Origin: VAXT01 sp963827725
GTDB lineage: Bacteria; Actinomycetota; Thermoleophilia; Gaiellales; Gaiellaceae
Reading direction: 5' to 3'
Assembly: GCA_963827725.1 (NCBI GenBank)
Contig: CAWHBM010000001.1
Span: 1,860,001 to 1,924,000 of the forward strand
Length of the DNA: 64,000 nucleotides
Below are positions 58,196 to 64,000 of the stretch, in pieces (positions within the stretch are counted from its first letter, which is position 1; each line of letters begins with the position of its first letter). The notes beneath the pieces were generated by a model, which had not been told where the DNA came from, made no database searches, and saw only the letters and a list, made by a program, of their open reading frames with translations. The position numbers were made by a program, and so were the translations under genes.

Positions 58196-58648
58196 CTACT
58201 TGGTCGGGGCCGCGCTCTTCCCCGGCGTGTGCAGCAGGTTCTCGACCTCGAGCACGCCCTGGACGTTCTTGGTTCGCTTCTCGAGGTCCTTGATCATCGC
58301 GGGCTTCTCGACTTCGCCGCGAAGGACGACCTTGCCGTTCTCGGCGTTGACATTGATCTGCCCCTTCGGCACCTCGGCGTCGCGGAAGATCTCGGTCTCG
58401 ACCTTGCGCGCGAGCGTGACGTCGTCGGGCTGGGGCTTCTCGGCCTCCTTGCGATGCGCCACCTTCTCCTTGGTGGCCTTCGCCTCTGACGTGACGGTTT
58501 GTGCGGCCTTCTCGACGCGCTGGGAGCTGCGGCGGAAGAGAGCCGGGATCCGGTCACGCGCGTGGGCACGACGGCGGGCTCCGTGCTGAGGATCGAAGAA
58601 GTATGCGATCAGGGCTCCAAGGCCCAGGTTTCTGATGAAGCGAAGCAT
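58196..58648 (-). CDS. BON-domain protein
   Basis: 150 residues. A short hydrophobic segment near the N-terminus (IRNLGLGALIAYFFDPQHGARRR) leads to a charged linker and a C-terminal BON domain: VETEIFRDAEVPKGQINVNAENGKVVLRGEVEKPAMIKDLEKRTKNVQGVLEVENLLH. BON domains bind phospholipids or envelope partners. Convergent with the DUF6328 gene. Confidence 0.9.
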   Translation of the reverse strand: MLRFIRNLGLGALIAYFFDPQHGARRRAHARDRIPALFRRSSQRVEKAAQTVTSEAKATKEKVAHRKEAEKPQPDDVTLARKVETEIFRDAEVPKGQINVNAENGKVVLRGEVEKPAMIKDLEKRTKNVQGVLEVENLLHTPGKSAAPTK

Positions 58649-58847
58649 GCGGCGACTCCTCTGACTCGCTGGCAGGTGTGAGAACGACCTACCCTAACCG
58701 GCCAGAGGAAAACCGGTCACCGGCGCAACTCGACGCTGGGTCCGGTCGCGCGGAACGAACGACCGTGGCATGGGCGGGCCGATCGTGGTGTCGCTCCCTG
58801 CCGAGGCGTTGCCCTTAGTCGCGGAAAGTGCGAAGCACTTTGCGCGA

Positions 58848-58870
58848 GTCCCGGGCCCGTGGCCCGGGAC
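58848..58870. terminator. GC-rich terminator
   Basis: GTCCCGGGCC - CGT - GGCCCGGGAC, perfect 10-bp stem, immediately downstream of the minus-strand gene ending at 58875. A second short hairpin (AAAGTGC-GAA-GCACTTT) lies at 58825-58841. Confidence 0.75.
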
Positions 58871-58874
58871 CTCC

Positions 58875-59168
58875 CTAGTCGCCCCAGTCGAAATCGCGTG
58901 AACGGCCCCAGAGCGTGTCCTCTTCCTGGGGCTGCTCGGGCTGCGGAGCGAGGGCCGCGAGCTGCTCGGCCGGAATGGACTCTTCTCCGTCCATCGTCTC
59001 CTCGATCCGGGCCTGCTCTTCGGTCTTGAAGAGCGGATGATTCTGGAACGGATCCTCGGACTCGTACTTCTGCAGCGGCATGTCGGGCTCGAGCTCCGAG
59101 TTGCGGCGCTTGAGCTCGAGGTGCTCCTGTATGACGTTGGCAAAGACTGAAGGCGTCTCTACCGGCAT
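58875..59168 (-). CDS. Acidic conserved hypothetical (97 aa)
   Basis: Start at ATG 59168 because GGGAGG lies at the right distance; a longer frame to 59339 lacks a signal. MPVETPSVFANVIQEHLELKRRNSELEPDMPLQKYES, then FQNHPLFKTEEQARIEETMDGEESI, and a Pro/Gln/Glu-rich tail ending RSRDFDWGD. No domain recognised. Soluble, probably largely disordered. Confidence 0.7.
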   Translation of the reverse strand: MPVETPSVFANVIQEHLELKRRNSELEPDMPLQKYESEDPFQNHPLFKTEEQARIEETMDGEESIPAEQLAALAPQPEQPQEEDTLWGRSRDFDWGD

Positions 59169-59274
59169 AAAACCTCCCTGGTCGGTAGGTCGCGTTGACG
59201 GGTGGCGGATGATAGCGGGGTCTCGCTTCCTACGCGAGCTTAGACCTCCTGCCGGACAAGTAGGATGAGCCTCC

Positions 59275-59451
59275 GTGCCACGCCTCAACCGCTTGTTTAC
59301 GCGCAGAATGGGCCCGATCGGGATCGCGCTCACGGCCATCGACGTCTGGCGCCGTATCCCACCAACGCAACGCCGGCTGATAATCGCCGAGGCGAGAAAG
59401 CACGGGCCGCGGCTCGCAAGGGCCGCCCGCCAGCGCCGCCGCAGACGCTAA
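59275..59451 (+). CDS. Small basic hypothetical protein (58 aa)
   Basis: GTG start, VPRLNRLFTRRMGPIGIALTAIDVWRRIPPTQRRLIIAEARKHGPRLARAARQRRRRR, TAA at 59449. Hydrophobic middle and strongly basic ends. Similar short basic proteins occur next to central-metabolism genes in related actinobacteria, but the function is unknown. Convergent with the 2-oxoglutarate dehydrogenase gene. Confidence 0.5.
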   Translation: MPRLNRLFTRRMGPIGIALTAIDVWRRIPPTQRRLIIAEARKHGPRLARAARQRRRRR

Positions 59452-59464
59452 AAGAGGAGGGTTC

Positions 59465-62432
59465 CTAGGGTTCCAGTCGGCGGAGATGCCGCTCTCCGCC
59501 GCCGTGCTGTAGGACATCGCGCACGATCTGGTCCTGGACGCGCGCGTGCGAGGTCGGGTAGCCCTCGCTCGGGCTGGCGCGCCAGGGCCGGCCCACGTAG
59601 CGCAGCGGGCGGCCGGCGACGGCCTCCTCGAGCCGGTGCCGGATCGGGCGCCACGCGCCCATGTTCTGGGGCTCCTCTTGTGCCCAGACGACTTCCTCGA
59701 GCGCGCCGTAGGAGGCGACGAGGCGAGCAGCCTCCTCGACCGGGAATGGATAGAGCTGCTCGATGCGGGCGACCGCCACCGACTCCGCCTGGGCGCGCAG
59801 CTCGTGGCCGACGATGTCGTAGTAGACCTTGCCGGTGGTCAGGATGAGCTTCGTCACCCGCTCGTGGTCGGCGAGCGGGTCGTCGAGGACCGGCTCGAAC
59901 TGGCCCTCCGCTAGCTCGGAAAGTGTCGACGCCGCCTCCTTCAGCCGCAGTAGGCCCTTCGGGGTCATGACGACGAGCGGCCGTGCGTTCGCGTCGAGCG
60001 CCTGACGGCGCAGCAGGTGGAAGTACTGCGCCGAAGTGGTCGCGTTGACGATGCGGATGTTTTCCTGGGCGGCGAGTTGGAGGAAGCGCTCGAGCCTCGC
60101 ACTCGAGTGCTCCGGCCCGTTGCCCTCGTACCCGTGCGGCAGCAGCAGCGTCAGGCGGGATGTCTGGCGCCACTTGGCGAGCCCCGAGACGAGGAACTGG
60201 TCGACGACGATCTGCGCGCCGTTCACGAAGTCGCCGAATTGGGCCTCCCAGAGGACGAGCGCCTCGGGCGCCGTCACCGAGTAGCCGTACTCGAAGCCAA
60301 GCGCCGCGTACTCGGAGAGGGGCGAGTTGTACGCCTCGAAGGATGCGGCCGCGCCCGAGAGGTGCTTGATCGGAGCGTGCTGGGCGCCGGTGTGCGCGTC
60401 ATGGAGGACGAGGTGGCGATGAGAGAACGTGCCTCGCTCGGTGTCCTGACCGGTGAGGCGGATGGGGATCCCCTCGACGAGCAGGCTTGCGAACGCGAGC
60501 GACTCCGCCTGGCCCCAGTCGATGCCGCCGCTGTCGAGCGCCTCGATCCGCCGCTCGAGCATCTTCACGAGCTTCGGGTTGACGGTGAACCCCTCGGGCA
60601 CGTGGACGAGCTCGGCGGAGAGCTCACGGAGCTCCGCCCCCGGCACGCCGGTCTCGACAGTCGCCTCGGCGGCGACCGGCGTCGACTCGCCGTGCCCGGG
60701 CTGCGCCTGCGCCGGCGCCGAGAGCGACGAGCGGAGCGTCTCGTGCGCGGCGCGCATCCGGTCCTGCATCTGCGTCACCAGCCGCTCGGCCTCCTCGGTC
60801 GCGACCTCGCCGGACTCCACGAGTTGCTGCGCGTAGAGAGTGCGGACGCTCGGATGGCCCGCGATCCGCTCGGCGAGCAGCGGCTGCGTGAACGCGGGCT
60901 CGTCGCCCTCGTTGTGGCCGTGTCTGCGGTAGCCGACGAGGTCGACGACGACGTCGCTGCCGAAGCGCTGCCGGAACGCGGCCGCGAGCCGAATCGCGGA
61001 GATCGCCGCCTCCGGGTCGTCGGCGTTCACATGGATGATCGGATTGTCGAAGCCCTTTGCCAGGTCGCTCGAGTAGCGCGTCGAGCGCCCGTCGGCCGGA
61101 TCGGTCGTGAAGCCGACCTGGTTGTTGGCGATCACGTGCAGCGTGCCGCCCGTCGTGTAGCCGATGAGGCGCTGGAGGTTCAGCGTTTCGGCGACGACGC
61201 CCTGCCCCGGAAACGAGGCGTCACCGTGGATGAGGATGGGCTGGGCAATCGCCGGGTCGTGCTCGCCGGCGCGCGAGGAGCGGTCGGTCTGCTCCGCCCT
61301 CGTGATGCCCTCGACGACCGGATCGACGGCCTCCAGATGGCTCGGGTTGGCTGCGAGCATGACCGTGGCCTGCCCGGCGTCGGTGGTGTGACGCCCGACT
61401 GCGCCGAGGTGATACTTCACGTCGCCGCTCGCGCCCTCCGCAGTCGCGGCGACGGCTTCGATCGTCCGCTCGCCCTCGAACTCGCGCAGGATCTCCTCGT
61501 ACGGGCGGTCGATGATGTGGGCGAGGACGTTCAGGCGACCCCGGTGCGCCATGCCGATCACGATCTCGTGCGCGCCGGCCCCGACTCCGAGCTCGACACC
61601 CTCGTGGACCATCGGGACGAGCACGTCGAGGCCTTCGATGGAGAACTGCTTCTGTCCGAGGAACGCCCGCCGCAGGTAGTGCTCGAAGACTTCGACCTCG
61701 GTCAGCTGCTCGAGCAGCCGGCGGCGGTCCTCGGGCGAGAGGGGTTGCCTGTATCGGCCGGTCTCGATCGCCTGGCGGAGCCAGACGCGCTCCTGGTGGT
61801 CGGAGATGTGCTCGATCTCGTAGGCGATCGTCCCGCAGTAGATCTCCTTCAGCCTGGGCAGGATGTCCGCGAGCGTCTCGCCCTCGCAGCCCACCCGGAG
61901 CACCGAGGCCGGGACCTGCGCCTGGAGGTCGGGTGTCAGCTTGGGTTCGAGGAGCTCGGGCTCGAGCGCGGGATCGCCGACCGGCTCGGAGCCGAGCGGG
62001 TCGAGTTGTGCCGCGAGGTGCCCATGCGTGCGGTAGGCCTTGACGAGCGCCATCGCGGCGGCGACCGCGCCCAGGAGCGTCGGGTCGGTCTCTACCGGCG
62101 GTGCCGGTGCCGCGGTAGGTGAGGGCGTGGGCGCCGGGTCGGGGGCCTGTTGCGGGAGCCGGAGCAATCTCGGCGGTCGGAGCCTCCGGCGGGGTCTCGG
62201 TCGGCGCGGTCGGAGCTTCAGGTGGTGCCTCCGCGGCAGGAGGCGCACCGTTTCCCTCGCGCAGCGTCTCGAGTAGCCGGGCCAGCCCCGGCAGGGCCTC
62301 CACCAGCCCGGCGTCGCCACTCTCGAAGAGCGCGCGCCATTCCTCGGGGACTGCTTCGGGGTTCTCGAGGTACTGCTCGAGCAGGCCCTGGGCGTAACCC
62401 ACGTTCAGACCGTCGACGTCAAGCACCTTCAC
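59465..62432 (-). CDS. sucA: 2-oxoglutarate dehydrogenase E1 component (one frameshift)
   Basis: About 985 residues. N-terminus LNVGYAQGLLEQYLENPEAVPEEWRALFESG is the E1o subunit-binding helix. A Pro/Ala-rich linker follows, in which the frame slips near 62130. Then VKAYRTHGHLAAQLDPLGS, IGMAHRGRLNVLAHI, HLGAVGRHTTDAGQATVMLAANPSHLEAVDPVVEG, ILIHGDASFPGQGVV, NNQVGFTT and DVVVDLVGYRRHGHNEGDEPAFTQP. C-terminal WEAQFGDFVNGAQIVVDQFL and LLPHGYEGNGPEHSSARLERFLQ. Decarboxylates 2-oxoglutarate in the TCA cycle. No Kgd-type acyltransferase domain is present. Confidence 0.96.
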
Positions 62433-62453
62433 AGGTTCGTTCTACCACTCGAA

Positions 62454-62466
62454 CCCCCTGCGGGGG
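62454..62466. terminator. Short GC hairpin
   Basis: CCCCC-TGC-GGGGG, just downstream of the minus-strand gene ending at 62471 and upstream of sucA. Possible terminator of the small-protein pair; the stem is only 5 bp. Confidence 0.5.
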
Positions 62467-62470
62467 CGAG

Positions 62471-62740
62471 CTAATAAATGGGCCGGCTCATGAGGACCGC
62501 AATGGTCATCCCGATGAGCCAGGCCAGCGTCCCGCCGACGACTGCGGCCGCCGCGAGCTTCGAATTGCGCTTCCCCGCGAGAGCGACTGCGACCAGGGCG
62601 ACGAGAATCGCGAACGGCGCCAGCCGGACCGGGTAGTAGACGAGCGCAATCGCACTCGCCGCGAAGGAGATCGCGGCAAGAAATCCCGCGGAGATCTCGG
62701 CGGCGCTCGCGCGGTCGTCCTCGATGGGCGCGCTGCTCAC
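62471..62740 (-). CDS. Small three-TM hypothetical protein
   Basis: 89 residues, GTG 62740 overlapping the previous stop (GTGA). TM helices ISFAASAIALVYYPVRLAPFAILVALVAVALAG and AAVVGGTLAWLIGMTIAVL. Acidic N-terminus, basic loop GKRNSK. No family recognised beyond DUF-type small membrane proteins. Confidence 0.7.
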   Translation of the reverse strand: MSSAPIEDDRASAAEISAGFLAAISFAASAIALVYYPVRLAPFAILVALVAVALAGKRNSKLAAAAVVGGTLAWLIGMTIAVLMSRPIY

Positions 62741-62985
62741 TGCGAAGGCCTCACGGCGGTGCGCCGCGCGCTGCGCTCCTCACGGCGAACCGGGCGGCCG
62801 TGCGAGCCGGGTTGCGGCGGCCGACGTCGGGACGGCGTCCGTGGGCCGGGAGCAAGCGGAACCAGAGCCCGTGCGCCCTCGAGCGGCCTCGGCTCGGGCT
62901 CTGCCTTGATTGCCCAGTAGCAGACTCCGGCCAGGTAGAGGATTGGCAGCTTCAGGATGAGCATCATGAACAGAAGCTCGACCAT
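62737..62985 (-). CDS. Small TM protein with Pro/Arg-rich tail
   Basis: 82 residues. One TM helix (MVELLFMMLILKLPILYLAG), then a disordered cytoplasmic tail (EPEPRPLEGARALVPLAPGPRTPSRRRPP). Coupled to the next gene by GTGA overlap. Function unknown. Confidence 0.6.
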   Translation of the reverse strand: MVELLFMMLILKLPILYLAGVCYWAIKAEPEPRPLEGARALVPLAPGPRTPSRRRPPQPGSHGRPVRREERSARRTAVRPSQ

Positions 62986-63017
62986 CCCGGGAAGTGTAAG
63001 CGAGCGGCCTTCGGGAT

Positions 63018-63653
63018 TCAGCCCCAGTACAACCTCCTCACGCCGCTGTAGTCCGGGTTGCCGCGGTAGGTTCGAGGCCACGTTCCGGTTCCGCACGCCT
63101 CGCACTTCGCCTCGATGATCCGATCCTGGCCGTAGGCCGTGTTGGGCGAATAGATCATCCCAATGTGGTGCGCCGCGGCGAAGGCGTCCATGTAGACGGT
63201 GCTCGCCTTGGCCACCGTCGTGTTGGGCGCGCCGACTCCGGCCTTGAAGGCGGATGCCGTATAGGGGCCGTGGACGTTCTGTAGCCGGGGGTGGAACCGG
63301 AACCACGGGTCGCCCGTCTCGGCACGCTCGTGCCACGCCTTGAACGTGAAGCCTGAGCAGTCGGGCCCCTCGCCGCGCGTCGCCGGGTCTCCGGGAGGGT
63401 CGCCGGGCGAATTGTCGACGTTGTTGTCGTTCCAGCAGCCACCGCCCCACTGGTAGCCCTCCGCCGCCGCAACGTAGGCGTACATGCGAGCGCTCGCGCG
63501 GGTGATGGGGCTGACGTTCGACCAGCTGTCGTTGCAGCCTGCGGTGAAGTTCGTGTGGTAGGCCCCGGCGGGCGCCCCCCAGATCAGAACGGCGAGGGTC
63601 AGCCCTCCGACGAGCCCTGGCAGGGCTGCGCAGAGATTGGCGCGCTTTGTCAT
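63018..63653 (-). CDS. Secreted NlpC/P60-like protein
   Basis: 211 residues, ATG 63653 overlapping the upstream stop (ATGA). Signal peptide LCAALPGLVGGLTLAVLIWGAPAGA. GPDCSGFTFKAWHE carries the NlpC/P60-type catalytic Cys, and AAAHHIGMIYSPNT a His that could complete the dyad. Extra Cys residues (GCNDSW, GGCWND, KCEACG) suggest disulfides. A wall-acting cysteine peptidase is the likeliest role; the placement of the His is atypical. Confidence 0.7.
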   Translation of the reverse strand: MTKRANLCAALPGLVGGLTLAVLIWGAPAGAYHTNFTAGCNDSWSNVSPITRASARMYAYVAAAEGYQWGGGCWNDNNVDNSPGDPPGDPATRGEGPDCSGFTFKAWHERAETGDPWFRFHPRLQNVHGPYTASAFKAGVGAPNTTVAKASTVYMDAFAAAHHIGMIYSPNTAYGQDRIIEAKCEACGTGTWPRTYRGNPDYSGVRRLYWG

Positions 63654-64000
63654 CTCGGACCTCCGATCTCGAACGCGGCGATCTCGACGCCGGAAGGCGC
63701 GGATCGGAGTTGATAGAGGGTGCTCCCGTGTAGGCGAAAGCGACTGAGAGAAGCCGTCTCCGCCCACTCGGCACGGTCGACGGCAAAGCTCCGGGCCATT
63801 CCGTCGGGTCTCAGCAGCAACACCCGGAACTCCGCATGCGTCTCGGTCCAGAGCCGCACCACCACGAGCAGGCCATCTCCGTATGGCTCCGCGAGCTGCA
63901 CCTCTCCCAGGTTGGTGGTCGAGCTTCGGACGACCCAGCTCGTCACGACCCGGTCGCCGCTCACGAGCGCGAGCTTCGCCTCGAAGGGAGATGCCCGCAC
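63650..64000 (-). CDS. Hypothetical protein (5' partial at window end)
   Basis: 116 codons visible, open to the window edge (a GTG lies at the edge but the gene may start beyond it). LALVSGDRVVTSWVVRSSTTNLGEVQLAEPYGDGLLVVVRLW, HAEFRVLLLRPDGMARSFAVDRAEWAETASLSRFRLHGSTLYQL look like WD/beta-propeller blades. It is coupled to the NlpC/P60-like gene by an ATGA overlap. Probably an extracytoplasmic beta-propeller. Confidence 0.6.
   Translation of the reverse strand: MRASPFEAKLALVSGDRVVTSWVVRSSTTNLGEVQLAEPYGDGLLVVVRLWTETHAEFRVLLLRPDGMARSFAVDRAEWAETASLSRFRLHGSTLYQLRSAPSGVEIAAFEIGGPR

Noticed and set aside
60017..62122. 701-codon plus-strand frame opposite sucA
   Set aside because: Shadow of sucA; composition is not protein-like and no signals precede it.

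Overview
The window is about 64 kb of very GC-rich actinobacterial chromosome. The gene families, the many GTG/TTG starts, the GTGA/ATGA stop-start overlaps and the inositol-phospholipid genes suggest a Thermoleophilia-like actinomycete (Gaiellales/Solirubrobacterales relatives). No rRNA is present to confirm this. Many well-conserved genes are broken by single-base indels, often in runs of G or C. I read most of these as sequence errors and treat the affected genes as real but frameshifted.

Layout. 0-6.5 kb is an envelope/polysaccharide block: O-antigen ligase-like protein (cut by the window edge), a secreted LamG plus beta-helix protein with two very long polyproline linkers, a methyltransferase and a GT4 glycosyltransferase. 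6.8-11.9 kb is a lasso-peptide-type RiPP locus: ABC ATPase, ABC-2 permease, nucleotidyltransferase, PqqD-like leader-binding protein (B1), transglutaminase-like leader protease (B2), asparagine-synthase-like cyclase (C), and an unannotated precursor with a typical lasso leader and an unusual Trp-rich core. Two response regulators follow. 13.3-16.6 kb holds a RodZ-C-terminal-like protein, a DMT exporter, a Gly-rich microprotein and moaA. 17.4-20.4 kb is an inositol-phospholipid operon: PAP2-type enzyme, CDP-alcohol phosphatidyltransferase, and myo-inositol-1-phosphate synthase fused to a twin ribbon-helix-helix DNA-binding domain, with a perfect inverted repeat over its start codon.

20.4-25.2 kb carries a secreted M36 metalloprotease and a TetR regulator with two matching operator-like palindromes. 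25.3-30.7 kb has a GT4-PHP fusion, a degenerate uracil-DNA-glycosylase-fold protein, a presenilin-like membrane protein, a TrmA/RlmD-family RNA methyltransferase and a twin-GNAT protein. 30.7-34.1 kb is two ABC-2 exporter pairs in tandem. 34.1-36.9 kb has YjbQ, an M3-like peptidase and ferritin. 37-43.4 kb is an arginine/agmatine module (cDPGS-like P-loop protein, carbamate kinase, ornithine carbamoyltransferase, agmatine deiminase) interrupted by a truncated DUF4331 gene joined to a truncated ECF sigma gene. 43.9-44.3 kb has tRNA-Ala and a 49-bp perfect repeat of its 3' half around a 58-residue reading frame.

46-57 kb contains a patatin-like lipase with a four-TM partner, a LanC-like protein, a CBS protein, and a peptide-export block: a small acidic peptide with a double-glycine (KGG) motif, a PpiC-related maturation protein, and an ABC exporter with two cyclic-nucleotide-binding domains and a C39 peptidase. 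A second KGG peptide lies at 43.4 kb. 57-64 kb is mostly housekeeping or hypothetical: SnoaL-like, BON, 2-oxoglutarate dehydrogenase E1 and an NlpC/P60-like secreted protein.

The most interesting material is the lasso-like locus, the regulator-enzyme fusion with its operator, and the KGG-peptide/C39 exporter block.
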